A stretch of 64,000 nucleotides of DNA from positions 1,550,001 through 1,614,000 of the forward strand of contig OZ241916.1 of the NCBI GenBank assembly GCA_965203865.1, given 5' to 3'. Shown here in pieces: positions 52,978 to 63,120 of this stretch. The notes below the pieces were generated by a model. It saw only the letters and a program-made list of their open reading frames with translations, did not search any database and was not told the origin of the DNA. This DNA comes from G965200765 sp965203865 (GTDB lineage Bacteria; Pseudomonadota; Gammaproteobacteria; Arenicellales; JAJDZL01). Numbering within the stretch: position 1 is the stretch's first letter; every line of letters starts with the position of its first letter. Both the position numbers and the translations under genes were made by a program.

Positions 52978-53781
52978 ATGAAACTGACTGAATCACAAAT
53001 CGACTCCTTTCACAAAAGTGGTTATTTGCTACTGCCAGATGTTTTCAACAACACAGAAATTTCAGTTTTGCTTGAAGCGGCAGATGAAGTTTACGCTATG
53101 AACCGCGAAGAGATTTTTCGTGAAAGCGATGGCACAACTGCCCGTACGGCATTTGCGGCACACAAGTACAACGAAGCTTTTCACCGGCTCGGCCGCCATC
53201 CCCGGCTAATTCATCCTGTTGAGCAGTTGCTGGATGGCCCCGTTTACATGCACCAGTACAAAGTGAATGCAAAAGCCGCCTTCACAGGAGACATATGGCA
53301 ATGGCACCAAGACTACGGAACCTGGTCAAGAGATGACCACATGCCCGAAGCGCGGGCAATGAACATTGCCTTGTATGTGGACGACGCAAATGAATTCAAC
53401 GGACCTCTTTGGATCATCCCTCGTTCGCACAAAAGCGGTGTGTTTGAAGCGGGCCACGACCTGCAAACTACAAGCTACCCCCTGTGGACGCTCGACAAGA
53501 AAACTATTACCAGACTGGTTGATGAAGGCGGAATTGTTTCAGCCAAGGCCAGCGCAGGCAGTGTGCTGATGTTCTACAGTACGCTGGTACATTGTTCCCC
53601 TCCGAATATTTCACCGTGGCCACGCACGGTTGTATACCTGTCCTTATGCCATGTGGATAACCACATTCGGAGATTCAAGCGACCAGAATGGGTAGCGCAC
53701 AGAGACTTTACACCGATTGAATGCCTGTCCGATAACTGCTTGGAAGAACTCGCAAGCAAACCTGAAAAACAGGTCGCTTGA
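52978..53781 (+). CDS. Phytanoyl-CoA dioxygenase-like Fe(II)/2-oxoglutarate oxygenase
   Basis: A 267-residue member of the PhyH family of non-haem iron oxygenases. The iron ligands are visible as HxD in WQWHQDYGTWSRDDHMP and the distal His in TLVHCSPPN; an Arg downstream (SPWPRTVVYLS) fits the 2-oxoglutarate-binding position. The start is supported by GAGGAGG four to five bases before the ATG. The pattern recalls ectoine hydroxylase, but no ectoine genes are nearby, so the substrate is unknown. It is convergent with birA. Confidence 0.88.
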   Translation: MKLTESQIDSFHKSGYLLLPDVFNNTEISVLLEAADEVYAMNREEIFRESDGTTARTAFAAHKYNEAFHRLGRHPRLIHPVEQLLDGPVYMHQYKVNAKAAFTGDIWQWHQDYGTWSRDDHMPEARAMNIALYVDDANEFNGPLWIIPRSHKSGVFEAGHDLQTTSYPLWTLDKKTITRLVDEGGIVSAKASAGSVLMFYSTLVHCSPPNISPWPRTVVYLSLCHVDNHIRRFKRPEWVAHRDFTPIECLSDNCLEELASKPEKQVA

Positions 53782-53793
53782 AGCATGGCATGT

Positions 53794-54753
53794 TCAAAAT
53801 GAATTGTTTGTGTGAACACTGACTTCGCCTGACGATATAAGGCTTATTGCTCCGCTATCCTCGCGAATCCTTAAGGCACCGGTCTCGTCTACATCAACAA
53901 TTGTTCCTGTAATTTGGGGCGTGCTGTCCGAACATGCCCTCATGCCAGAATGGGCGTGAAGTTTCATCCATTCACTGCGAAAACAGGAAAATCCCTTGTT
54001 TGAGAACTTTTGCAATCCCTGGTTCAGACGAATGATTAAAGAAGGCACAAGCAAGTTTCTGTCTGGAACTCGGCTGGTGATTGACTCCAGAGTTGCTGCC
54101 GGCTTCTCAATTGATTGAATATCTTCGTCTTTTAGCGAACAATTCACTCCGATTCCGATAATTGCAACAGAATTTTGCACTTCCACAAGAATTCCTGAAA
54201 TTTTCTTGTCGTTGAAGAGTACGTCATTCGGCCACTTCACCTTGAATTCTGCTCCTGTTTCTGCGGCCAAAAATTGTGCAACAACAACAGCTACAGCAAG
54301 ACTGAGCCCCGGAAAGTATTGTCCTTTTTCAAATCGCCATGCAATCGACAGCATAATATTCTGATAGGCACCGCCAATCCATGATCTCCCCCGTCTTCCT
54401 CTGCCGACGGTCATGAACTCCGCTAGGCAAACCTGTCTGTGCTGGAGTCGACTATCCGATTTGGATAAAAGGTATTGATTCGTGGAGTCCAATTCCTCAA
54501 ACACTTCTATTGAGTTAGCAAATGTTGGATCAAAGTTACTCACAGAGTTGCGAATCAATTCGGCATCAAGCGGAACAATCTCCTTGCTCAAGGAAATCGT
54601 TCCTTTTTGATCAGTGATTATCGGAACATTGTTCGAACGTAGCCACTTGACGGTTTCCAAAACCTTTTCTTCAGAGATTCCGGCAACCTGGGAAACTTCT
54701 TTCAAACTGCAGTTTCCCAATTTGTGCACAGTTCTTAAAATGATTGCTCGCAT
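53794..54753 (-). CDS. birA: Biotin-protein ligase / biotin operon repressor
   Basis: Attaches biotin to the acetyl-CoA carboxylase carrier protein. The 319-residue protein has an N-terminal winged helix (VHKLGNCSLKEVSQVAGISE) and a catalytic domain with GRGRRGRSWIGG and KWPNDVLFNDKKISGILVE. The presence of the DNA-binding part suggests it also represses biotin genes, which are not in the window. It is divergent from ispG with about 50 bases between. Confidence 0.95.
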   Translation of the reverse strand: MRAIILRTVHKLGNCSLKEVSQVAGISEEKVLETVKWLRSNNVPIITDQKGTISLSKEIVPLDAELIRNSVSNFDPTFANSIEVFEELDSTNQYLLSKSDSRLQHRQVCLAEFMTVGRGRRGRSWIGGAYQNIMLSIAWRFEKGQYFPGLSLAVAVVVAQFLAAETGAEFKVKWPNDVLFNDKKISGILVEVQNSVAIIGIGVNCSLKDEDIQSIEKPAATLESITSRVPDRNLLVPSLIIRLNQGLQKFSNKGFSCFRSEWMKLHAHSGMRACSDSTPQITGTIVDVDETGALRIREDSGAISLISSGEVSVHTNNSF

Positions 54754-54803
54754 ACTTGTTAAAATCTAGCATTGATTATTGAAGCTAAAAAAACAAGTCT
54801 ATT

Positions 54804-55940
54804 ATGCCAATCAAAAGAAATCCTACTCGCTCAATTCGCATAGGCAATTGTACTATCGGTGCAGACCACCCCATTGCAGTTCAAAGCATGTGTACAACTC
54901 CTACCAGCGACTTTGCGGCATCGGCAAAGCAAGTAAATACTTTGCACAATGCAGGGGCGAAAATCATACGACTTGCAGTAGACAACAAGAAAGACGCAGC
55001 TTCGCTTGAATCCATCCGAGACAACACTGATGCGAATCTAAGCGTGGATTTGCAGGAAAACTATCGAATGGCTGCGATTGTCGCACCATACGTAGACAAA
55101 ATTCGATACAACCCGGGGCATTTGCATCATCATGAGCGAAACAAACCGGTTGTGGACAAAGTGAAGTATCTGGTTGATATTGCATCCGCACACGACTGTG
55201 CAATTCGGGTTGGCGTAAATTCGGGCTCCATTGATCCAGCAAAGCACAAAAAGTCTTCAAATGGCAATGCAGCAATTTCCATGGTGGATAGCGCACTTGA
55301 GCATTGTGAAATTCTTGACAGTATCGGCTTTCAGTCCTATTGCGTTTCACTCAAAAGCTCCCGACCCGAACTAGTCGTGGAAGCCAATCGAAAGTTCGCA
55401 AGCCAATGTCCTGAAGTACCTATTCATCTTGGAGTTACGGAAGCAGGCTTGCCCCCGGAAGGCATCATCAAAACTCGCATTGCTTTTGAGCAGCTGTTTG
55501 CAGATGGTATCGGGGACACAATACGAGTCTCGCTCACACTTCCAGAATCTGAAAAGCATCAGGAAATCATTGCTGGACAACAGATACTGGACGACTTCGC
55601 GGCGGGACGGGTTCGAACAGTCGTGCGATTCGACCCAGATCGCCTCAATATAATTTCATGCCCAAGCTGTTCTCGTGTGGAAAACAACGCATTTGTAGAA
55701 CTCGCAAAAGATGTAAAAAAAATGACCAGGGAATTTGAAAACTGTCCGATTACTATTGCAGTTATGGGGTGTCGGGTCAACGGGCCTGGCGAAACCGACG
55801 ACGCGGACCTGGGTCTCTGGTGCGGGCCTAACTTCGTAAACTTGAAAAAAGGGGAAAAGAAAATTGGTGCCTTTCGCTACAACGAGATATTGGGCCGTCT
55901 TCGTGAAGAAATCGACATTCTGACCAAGAACCAAGACTGA
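54804..55940 (+). CDS. ispG: 4-hydroxy-3-methylbut-2-enyl diphosphate synthase
   Basis: Iron-sulphur enzyme of the MEP isoprenoid pathway, 378 residues. The N-terminal TIM barrel includes VQSMCTTPTSD and KIRYNPGH; the 4Fe-4S ligands lie in ISCPSCSRVE and MGCRVNGPGE. The NPGH variant differs from the common NPGN. Length and motif order match bacterial GcpE/IspG. The gene follows birA on the opposite strand. Confidence 0.95.
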   Translation: MPIKRNPTRSIRIGNCTIGADHPIAVQSMCTTPTSDFAASAKQVNTLHNAGAKIIRLAVDNKKDAASLESIRDNTDANLSVDLQENYRMAAIVAPYVDKIRYNPGHLHHHERNKPVVDKVKYLVDIASAHDCAIRVGVNSGSIDPAKHKKSSNGNAAISMVDSALEHCEILDSIGFQSYCVSLKSSRPELVVEANRKFASQCPEVPIHLGVTEAGLPPEGIIKTRIAFEQLFADGIGDTIRVSLTLPESEKHQEIIAGQQILDDFAAGRVRTVVRFDPDRLNIISCPSCSRVENNAFVELAKDVKKMTREFENCPITIAVMGCRVNGPGETDDADLGLWCGPNFVNLKKGEKKIGAFRYNEILGRLREEIDILTKNQD

Positions 55941-56026
55941 TTCCAAGCCACCAGCTCGTGTTCAATTCGCTCGTTAATACGCTTTACAATTGCAAGCTTG
56001 CAGCATACTCCACAACTTGAATCTTT

Positions 56027-57703
56027 CTATTCGTCTGTAACGCATCCCTCGCTCGCATTCTTGACTGTCTTGATATACCGGTAGAGCGTGCCGCGAAGTG
56101 CCTTGTACGAGGGCATCGACCATTTCGATTTTCTTGCCATTAGTTCAGATTCGCTGACATCTACGTCAATCGTATTCGAAACTGCGTCTATGGTAATTTT
56201 GTCTCCATCTCTTACAAGAGCTATCGGACCGCCTTCCTGTGCCTCGGGTACAATATGCCCTACGATAAATCCATGGGAGCCGCCCGAGAATCGACCGTCG
56301 GTGATTAATGCAACATCAGACCCCAGTCCTGCTCCCATGATTGCAGATGTCGGGGTTAGCATTTCCGGCATTCCCGGACCGCCCTTCGGTCCCTCGTAGC
56401 GAATGACAATTACATCGCCCTTGCTGATTCGCCCTTGCTCAAGTGCAGCAAGCATGGCTTCTTCAGAATCAAAAACTTTCGCAGTTCCGGAAAATACTTC
56501 CCCTTCCTTTCCGGTGATTTTTGCCACTGCGCCATCCGGTGCCAGGTTGCCTTTCAATATTTGTATATGGCTTGTAGACTTTATCGGATTACCGAGTGGA
56601 CGAACAATTTCCTGCTCATCGGCAAGTCCCGGTAGTTCATCCAGGTTTTCAGCAATTGTTTTTCCTGTAACAGTTAGACATTCACCGTTCAAAAGCTTGT
56701 TTTCAAGCAAAAACTTCATAACTCCCGGTATTCCGCCAACAGCATGCAGGTCCTCCATGACATACTGCCCGCTCGGCTTTAGATCTGCCAGATAAGGTAC
56801 TCGGTCGCTTACACTTTGAAAATCATCAATTGAAAGCTGCACGCCAACTGCCCGCGCCATGGCAATAAGATGCAAAACGGCGTTTGTGGAACCACCCAGA
56901 GCATTGACAACAACCATTGCATTTTCAAAAGCATCCCGGGTCATAATGTCTTTCGGCAATAGCTGCTTTTCCATCAAGTTCATCAGTGCTGCACCGGTAT
57001 CGTAGCATTCGGCAATTTTTGCCGAGTCATTCGCCGGCGTGGATGAACTGTACGGCAATGACATCCCCAACGCTTCAATTGCACTTGCCATTGTATTGGC
57101 GGTGTACATGCCACCGCAAGCACCAGCTCCGGGGCATGCGTTGCGAACAATCTCCATTCTTGTTTCTTCATCAATTCGACCGGAAATGAACTCGCCGTAG
57201 CTCTGGAAAGCATTAACAATGTCAACTTTTTGGGACCCTGCCTTGCCTGCGCGGATGGTCCCGCCATATATCATCAGAGACGGACGATTCAGGCGCCCCA
57301 TTGCCATCAAGCATCCAGGCATGTTCTTGTCGCATCCGGGAATCGTAATCAAGCCGTCGTACCACTGCCCCGCAACAACGGTTTCAATGGAATCGGCAAT
57401 CAAGTCGCGAGACTGAAGCGAATAACTCATTCCTTCTGTTCCCATGGATATGCCATCGCTTACGCCAATGGTGTTGAATCGCATTCCAATCATGCCATTT
57501 TCTTCAACACCTTTTTTGGCTTCGACAGCCAGGTCGTTCAAGTGCATATTGCAGGTGTTGCCCTCCCACCAGACGCTTGCAATGCCGACTTGCGCCTTGT
57601 CCATGTCCTTTTCGGTCATGCCGGTTCCATAAAGCATCGCCTGCGATGCACCTTGGGCTTTCGATTGCGTGAGACGCGCACTAATTCGATTCAATGATTC
57701 CAT
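56027..57703 (-). CDS. ilvD: Dihydroxy-acid dehydratase
   Basis: Iron-sulphur dehydratase of valine, leucine and isoleucine synthesis, 558 residues. Cluster Cys residues are in WWEGNTCNMHLN, IPGCDKNMPGCLM and CPGAGACGGMYTANTM; the segment GSTNAVLHLIAMARA and the C-terminal GLGSDVALITDGRFSGGSHG are diagnostic. It ends the minus-strand run that begins with the ABC-2 permease, lying 10 bases after the DUF4340 gene, although metabolic linkage is not evident. Confidence 0.96.
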   Translation of the reverse strand: MESLNRISARLTQSKAQGASQAMLYGTGMTEKDMDKAQVGIASVWWEGNTCNMHLNDLAVEAKKGVEENGMIGMRFNTIGVSDGISMGTEGMSYSLQSRDLIADSIETVVAGQWYDGLITIPGCDKNMPGCLMAMGRLNRPSLMIYGGTIRAGKAGSQKVDIVNAFQSYGEFISGRIDEETRMEIVRNACPGAGACGGMYTANTMASAIEALGMSLPYSSSTPANDSAKIAECYDTGAALMNLMEKQLLPKDIMTRDAFENAMVVVNALGGSTNAVLHLIAMARAVGVQLSIDDFQSVSDRVPYLADLKPSGQYVMEDLHAVGGIPGVMKFLLENKLLNGECLTVTGKTIAENLDELPGLADEQEIVRPLGNPIKSTSHIQILKGNLAPDGAVAKITGKEGEVFSGTAKVFDSEEAMLAALEQGRISKGDVIVIRYEGPKGGPGMPEMLTPTSAIMGAGLGSDVALITDGRFSGGSHGFIVGHIVPEAQEGGPIALVRDGDKITIDAVSNTIDVDVSESELMARKSKWSMPSYKALRGTLYRYIKTVKNASEGCVTDE

Positions 57704-57712
57704 AAGCTTGTT

Positions 57713-58735
57713 CTACTCCTCTTTGCGAATTGGTTGCAAAAGATCCTGAAATCTCGTATTCAGGATATCCAGTCTTGCACTGGACAGCCGATATGCCCAG
57801 TCTTCCCATCGTTCAGCAAGCAATTGTGCTTCGCTTTTTATTTCAGCATCGGCATCAGCAGCAGCATTCGCCTCGAATACTGCAAAATTCTGATTCTCGC
57901 CCACTCCAAGTCTGACGGTCACAATCAGCCCATCAAACGTTTCCACCCTGTATGCTGTCAACGATTGCCAATCAGCAACCCTCTTTACATCTTCAAGTTG
58001 GATATTATCCAGCAAATCGGCAATGTCGTTAATTTTAAACTGAAAAGACACTTCCTGCCCATCAGGAACATTCGACAACTGAAAATCTTCTTCGCCTGCT
58101 GAGTTTTTGAAAATACGAAATTCTTGATCTTCACCAACAAAAATACTAGCCTCGCGAACCTTCGCAGAGTCAATGTCTGCGATATCCCGGTCAAGCCATT
58201 CAACCAGGTTGCGCTCAACAGAAAGTATGCTTTCGACCAGCCATGCCTGATTCTCTCCGGGAATGCGAACATACAATTCATAAAACCCGAAATTCGTTTT
58301 TGACACCGATTGCTTGCCAACCAGCAGTCTTGCAATTTCCTCGCTACCTTCAAATACAGCAACTTCCACTGCATTGGACCCAACTTCCGAAATATCAGCA
58401 ACATCAATTTGCGCATAGCGCATCGGGTCTGATGTCTTTGCCTCAAGCTTTCGCACTTGTACCAAGCCTATAAGCAGGTTCTTGACCGGGTCAAAGTTTA
58501 CCGGATACGAGTCCTTGCTCGGCATTGTCCACTCGTCCTTGCTTCCGACTACCTCCCATTCTTTATCAGCATTACGAATCAAGATTCGGTCAATATCATT
58601 AATGTGCCAAATCATTTTTGGAAATAGAATTTCATCTTCTTCGATGTCGGGACCAAACAGGAAATCCCGCGTCGGCAATACCAGGACAGCGAGTATGCAA
58701 ATCGCTAAAATCGCAATCAAGTAGGGGCGTTTCAT
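57713..58735 (-). CDS. DUF4340-type membrane-anchored protein
   Basis: A 340-residue protein anchored by one N-terminal membrane helix (YLIAILAICILAVLVLP), with the rest probably periplasmic. It fits the DUF4340 family, which is usually the last gene of GldF/GldG-like ABC-2 operons. Mature-domain segments such as LTAYRVETFDGLIVTVRLG agree. Its start overlaps the GldG-like gene by 4 bases. Its molecular function is unknown. Confidence 0.8.
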   Translation of the reverse strand: MKRPYLIAILAICILAVLVLPTRDFLFGPDIEEDEILFPKMIWHINDIDRILIRNADKEWEVVGSKDEWTMPSKDSYPVNFDPVKNLLIGLVQVRKLEAKTSDPMRYAQIDVADISEVGSNAVEVAVFEGSEEIARLLVGKQSVSKTNFGFYELYVRIPGENQAWLVESILSVERNLVEWLDRDIADIDSAKVREASIFVGEDQEFRIFKNSAGEEDFQLSNVPDGQEVSFQFKINDIADLLDNIQLEDVKRVADWQSLTAYRVETFDGLIVTVRLGVGENQNFAVFEANAAADADAEIKSEAQLLAERWEDWAYRLSSARLDILNTRFQDLLQPIRKEE

Positions 58736-60630
58736 TCTATTTCAAATTTGTTCAGTATGGCAGTAGACAACTTGCGGGATCTGCGCCGTACGCCGACTGT
58801 GCAAACAAAAATTCCGCAAATCGCAACAATTCCCGGGACCAGTACAATATTCATGAATCGGACAAGCATCTGAAGGTTGTCAATACCTTCCCTGAGGTTT
58901 TTCCGTACTTCCCTCAGCTCCTGACGAATTCTCAATTGGTTATCCCGGGCACTTTCCAGTTGTGCGCGTTGCTTGTCGCTTAGCAAAGCGCCGCTTTGGT
59001 TATCAGACTGCGCAGAGCTGAACTCAACCAGTAGATTCTCCACTTTGCCCAGCTCTTCAAGCAACTTTTGCTCATGCTGAAGAAATTGTGCCTCCGCTTC
59101 GCGACGAATATTTTCAAGACGACTAAAGGGGCGAAAATAACTACCGCGCCCCCTTACCTCGATCAAATCTTCGTTGCCTGATAGATTATCCACTGCATTT
59201 TGAATAAATTCGCCGTTGGATGCTTCTGCGAACGCCAGCGACGAGCCCAGCAAATTCTGAAATCGAACCCAGAAGCGATCCTGTAAAAAATCAGTATCTG
59301 CCACGATGATGGCATTGACAACGCCTGTCGAATACACTGGCTCTTTTTTGCTGTCAAGCAGCTCGGGAAAGGAAGATTCGGCGGTTCCGCTAACTCTTGC
59401 TGCCAATATAATTTCCTGCCCGCCGCTTGCATAGTCATCTAAAAGCGCATCAAGATTTGTCTGGTCTACCGCCTTTTCATAGTCTATCAACATTGCTTCG
59501 GTTGTAGAAACAATGAGCGGGGTTACATTCACTCCCGAAGTGCTTTCAATGCCCAAGGAGCCAGCAGATGCCAAAATCAGATTTCCAAGCTGTGCTGTAA
59601 CTACGTCTTTCCTGTTCAACTGCAAAGGCTGAATATTCATCCAAACCGGATAGAAAACGGTTTGTCCGGGTGAATCTTCCGAATAAACCTGAGCTGCAAT
59701 TGGCAGATCTCCCACAATTTTTTCTTCTTCCAGAACAATTCCCCATTTTCGAGTCAATCGGTTCAGGTTCGAATCTGTATCTTGCATGCTTGAATCTGGT
59801 GCTTGCTGCGTTTGAACTGCATACGACTCCGAATGAGGGTCGATCAATGCAACCAGTCCCTTGCCACCCAATACGAACTGCTCAATTTGAAACAAACTCT
59901 CATCGGACAGATTACGGGGATGAATCAACATCAACACATCCAGGTCCTCAGGAAATGGTTGATTTTCCAGTCCCACTGGTTTAATTTCAAACAAATCATC
60001 AAGTTGTTGATAGAAATACCATGGCGGCCTGGCCCCCTGCACTCCCGGCATAAAACTTCCAGTTCCTGCAACACCGAGAGAATCTACAATTCCAACTACA
60101 ACACGAGAGGGATTCGACAACTTGTACACCATTCTGGTAATGTCGTATTCAAGCAGCTCCTCCCGGTCCGGCGAAAACAGTGGAATCACCTCAAGGTTGT
60201 CAACCGAGTTTGTCCCAACCAGACCGAAGTACGCCAATTCTCCAGTTGCAGATACAGAAAACCCCTGCAAACCGTACCCCACCGCCTGGTCCTCGTCTTC
60301 GGAAAACAATTCTGGCTCTATTATCTGTAATTTGATGTTGCCGTCAGACAGGCGCTCGTATTCTCTCAGCAAATTTTCAATTCGACTTATAAGCGATCGA
60401 ATCCCCGGCACTCCGGCAAGTTCGGACTTGCTGGCAAAGTAGCGAAGCGTTACTGGTTCAGACAAATTCTTCAGAATGCCTTCAGTTCCTTCTGATAATG
60501 TGTAGAGCTTGCGCTCGGTCAGGTCAATTTGGACCATGGGAAGAAACCGGGATACAGCCAGGTTCGCCGCAATTACCAATACAAATGCCGCCGCAATTGA
60601 TACGACATGCCCGAATATATTTCTGTTCAA
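58732..60630 (-). CDS. GldG-like ABC-type transport auxiliary protein
   Basis: A 632-residue protein of the GldG/ABC-2 auxiliary family. An N-terminal membrane helix precedes a large extracytoplasmic domain with LTERKLYTLSEGTEGILKNL and the GGKGLVALIDPHSESY segment. A C-terminal coiled coil (about 540-590) and a last membrane helix (VLVPGIVAICGIFVCTVG) follow. It is translated directly after the permease gene (adjacent) and overlaps the DUF4340 gene. Known relatives function in gliding motility or envelope-related export, but the cargo here is unknown. Confidence 0.85.
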   Translation of the reverse strand: MNRNIFGHVVSIAAAFVLVIAANLAVSRFLPMVQIDLTERKLYTLSEGTEGILKNLSEPVTLRYFASKSELAGVPGIRSLISRIENLLREYERLSDGNIKLQIIEPELFSEDEDQAVGYGLQGFSVSATGELAYFGLVGTNSVDNLEVIPLFSPDREELLEYDITRMVYKLSNPSRVVVGIVDSLGVAGTGSFMPGVQGARPPWYFYQQLDDLFEIKPVGLENQPFPEDLDVLMLIHPRNLSDESLFQIEQFVLGGKGLVALIDPHSESYAVQTQQAPDSSMQDTDSNLNRLTRKWGIVLEEEKIVGDLPIAAQVYSEDSPGQTVFYPVWMNIQPLQLNRKDVVTAQLGNLILASAGSLGIESTSGVNVTPLIVSTTEAMLIDYEKAVDQTNLDALLDDYASGGQEIILAARVSGTAESSFPELLDSKKEPVYSTGVVNAIIVADTDFLQDRFWVRFQNLLGSSLAFAEASNGEFIQNAVDNLSGNEDLIEVRGRGSYFRPFSRLENIRREAEAQFLQHEQKLLEELGKVENLLVEFSSAQSDNQSGALLSDKQRAQLESARDNQLRIRQELREVRKNLREGIDNLQMLVRFMNIVLVPGIVAICGIFVCTVGVRRRSRKLSTAILNKFEIE

Positions 60631-61416
60631 CTACCTGTCCTTCTTGTACTCAATTATCACAGCGCTCAAATAGAGGAAAAATATAGCGATGGATATGAAA
60701 AAGAAAATATTCGAAAATTGAATAACACCTTTGGATATCGCTAAAAAGTGGGTCAGAAAATTCATGTTGGCTAGTGCATTTATAACCGCTTCAGGCAGTA
60801 CTACGGATAAAGATTCATTCAAATATGAAAAACCTCCTAGCATAAACACCAGATTGACCACCACCGCCAGTACGAAAGCAACAACCTGATTCCGCGTGAG
60901 TGCTGACATGCAGGAGCTGATGCTCAAAAATGCCCCGGCCATCGCCCAGCTACCTAAATAGCTTGCCAAAATTACCCCGTTGTCCGGCTCTCCCAGGTAG
61001 TTCACTGTAATCCACATGGGTGTAGTCAATAGCAAGGCAAAGGCAGCAAAACACCAGGATGCCAGAAATTTCCCGAACACTGCTTCCCCTACCCTCACGG
61101 GCATGGTAAGCAACAGCTGAATAGTGCCAGTCTTGCGTTCTTCAGCCCACAGCCGCATGCCGAGAGCCGGAGCCAATACAAGATACATCCAAGGATGAAA
61201 TGAAAAAAAAGATTCCATATCGGCTTGTTCACGCTCGAAAAAATTACCAACGTAAAATGCTAAAATTCCATTTACAAGCAGGAAAATCACCAAAAATACA
61301 TAAGCAATCGGGGTATAAAAATAGTCGGCCAACTCGCGTTGGAATATAACTTTCCAAACAGTCATTTTGTTTTTGAATTTAACTGCAGTCTGATTTGCGA
61401 AATCTGTTTTCGTCAT
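60631..61416 (-). CDS. ABC-2 type (GldF-like) transport permease
   Basis: A 261-residue inner-membrane protein with about six hydrophobic segments and the segment ELADYFYTPIAYVFLVIFLL, typical of GldF-like ABC-2 permeases. RTGT-like EERKTGTIQLLLTMPV is the conserved ABC-2 loop. The ATG at 61416 is used here; ATG at 61365 (MTVWKVIFQREL) is an equally reasonable start. The ATP-binding gene that normally precedes gldF is not present; upstream is the divergent gshA. Confidence 0.88.
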   Translation of the reverse strand: MTKTDFANQTAVKFKNKMTVWKVIFQRELADYFYTPIAYVFLVIFLLVNGILAFYVGNFFEREQADMESFFSFHPWMYLVLAPALGMRLWAEERKTGTIQLLLTMPVRVGEAVFGKFLASWCFAAFALLLTTPMWITVNYLGEPDNGVILASYLGSWAMAGAFLSISSCMSALTRNQVVAFVLAVVVNLVFMLGGFSYLNESLSVVLPEAVINALANMNFLTHFLAISKGVIQFSNIFFFISIAIFFLYLSAVIIEYKKDR

Positions 61417-61551
61417 TGGAACTTGAATAAATACAGCCAGTAATTGATTGAATCATTGAAGCCGTTCATTAATTTTATTTGCCCATTGTTGAATTTCAAC
61501 ATATAAATCCCATATTTGAATCAGCACCTGCTCAATTCAAATTTCTATGCC

Positions 61552-63120
61552 ATGGATGCAACTGCACAATTCTACCAGCGACTAAAGGTTTTCGGTGACG
61601 CTGCTTCGGAGATTATTCCAGGAATTCAGCGTGGAATTGAAAAGGAAAGCCTGAGAATTTCCAAGGATGGCTACCTGTCCCAGAAATCTCATCCGCATGC
61701 GCTGGGCTCAGCACTTACACATCCATATATTACAACTGATTATTCGGAATCGCTCATTGAACTTGTTACACCGACTGCAAAATATACAAAGGAAGCTCTG
61801 AATTTTCTTACAAAGCTGCACTGGCTGGTTTACCACCACTGTCCAGAAGAGTTGCTTTGGGTCAACAGTTTGCCGTGCGTACTTGGTGACGACTCCATGA
61901 TTCGAATCGCAGAATATGGAAATTCCAATATAGGGCAAATGAAGCATGTATACCGCAACGGACTGGGCCTGCGCTACGGAAGAAAAATGCAGGTGATCGC
62001 CGGCATTCACTACAACATTTCAGTACCCGAAGAATTTTGGAATCATTGTTCCTGGCAGCAAGATGCAAATCCGCAAAACACTATATCCAACGGCTACATG
62101 GCGGGCACTCGAAATTTTCACCGATATTGCTGGCTATTGTTCTACCTGTTCGGAGCTTCACCCGCCGGTTGCCGTTCATTCTTTGATTCAAATGAAATTC
62201 CTGGCTTGTCATCTTTGGATAACCACACTGTCTTCGGACAGTATGCAACTTCACTGCGCATGAGCAACATTGGATACAGAAATCCAGTTCAATCCGAAAT
62301 TCGGATCGACCATAATTCTGTTGACGGCTATATTGATTCGCTCTGCCGTACAGTCAATACATCCTACCCAATGTACGAAAACTTTGGAGTCAAGCAAGGT
62401 GAAAAGTATGTGCAGCTTAACTCCAACTTGCTGCAAATTGAAAACGAATACTATTCAGTCATACGACCAAAGCGTCGAATAAAACCACTGGAGAAACCAA
62501 CCCAAGCACTTAAAGAACGGGGCGTGGAGTATTTGGAACTCCGTTGTGTCGACCTGGATCCTTTTGAACCCATAGGAATATCCGAGCAGGAAGCGCAATT
62601 CATGGAGGTGTTCGTAGTTTACTGTCTTCTCTATCCGAGCCCGCCTTTAACCGAAAACCAACTTCAAGTTGTTACATCAAACAAAGATACAACTGTGTTA
62701 GAAGGACGAAAGCCCGACCAGACTCTGATACGGGATGATTCAAAAACAAAACTCACCGACTGGGCAATTGAATTGCTTGATCAACTGGAAGCAGTTGCAG
62801 AAGTATTTGAATCTGCCGGAGGTGCGGAAGGATACATTGAGACAGTGCGCAATGAAAGGGAAAAAATTTACAATCCTCAGCTAACGCCATCGGCAAAAGT
62901 ATTAAACGAGATCATCGAAAACAAAGAGTCGTTTTTCAACTTCGCAATGCGCAAGGCAAACGAATCAAGAAGTTATTTTGAACAGTATCCTCTTTCAGAT
63001 GAGTCCCGGGAGAAATTCCGGACTGTTGCACAAAAATCAATTGACGAGCAAGCGAAAATCGAAGAGGAAGACAAATGCAGTTTTGACGAATTTCTTGATC
63101 AATATTTTTCTCGACATTAG
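61552..63120 (+). CDS. gshA: Glutamate-cysteine ligase
   Basis: First enzyme of glutathione synthesis, joining glutamate and cysteine with ATP. The ATG at 61552 gives 522 residues beginning MDATAQFYQRL; a TTG at 61516 would add 12. GIQRGIEKESLRISKDG, TDYSESLIELVTPT, MQVIAGIHYNIS and YLELRCVDLDPFEP are signatures of the proteobacterial GshA family, whose length (about 518) matches. The gene stands divergent from the ABC-2 permease. Confidence 0.95.
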   Translation: MDATAQFYQRLKVFGDAASEIIPGIQRGIEKESLRISKDGYLSQKSHPHALGSALTHPYITTDYSESLIELVTPTAKYTKEALNFLTKLHWLVYHHCPEELLWVNSLPCVLGDDSMIRIAEYGNSNIGQMKHVYRNGLGLRYGRKMQVIAGIHYNISVPEEFWNHCSWQQDANPQNTISNGYMAGTRNFHRYCWLLFYLFGASPAGCRSFFDSNEIPGLSSLDNHTVFGQYATSLRMSNIGYRNPVQSEIRIDHNSVDGYIDSLCRTVNTSYPMYENFGVKQGEKYVQLNSNLLQIENEYYSVIRPKRRIKPLEKPTQALKERGVEYLELRCVDLDPFEPIGISEQEAQFMEVFVVYCLLYPSPPLTENQLQVVTSNKDTTVLEGRKPDQTLIRDDSKTKLTDWAIELLDQLEAVAEVFESAGGAEGYIETVRNEREKIYNPQLTPSAKVLNEIIENKESFFNFAMRKANESRSYFEQYPLSDESREKFRTVAQKSIDEQAKIEEEDKCSFDEFLDQYFSRH

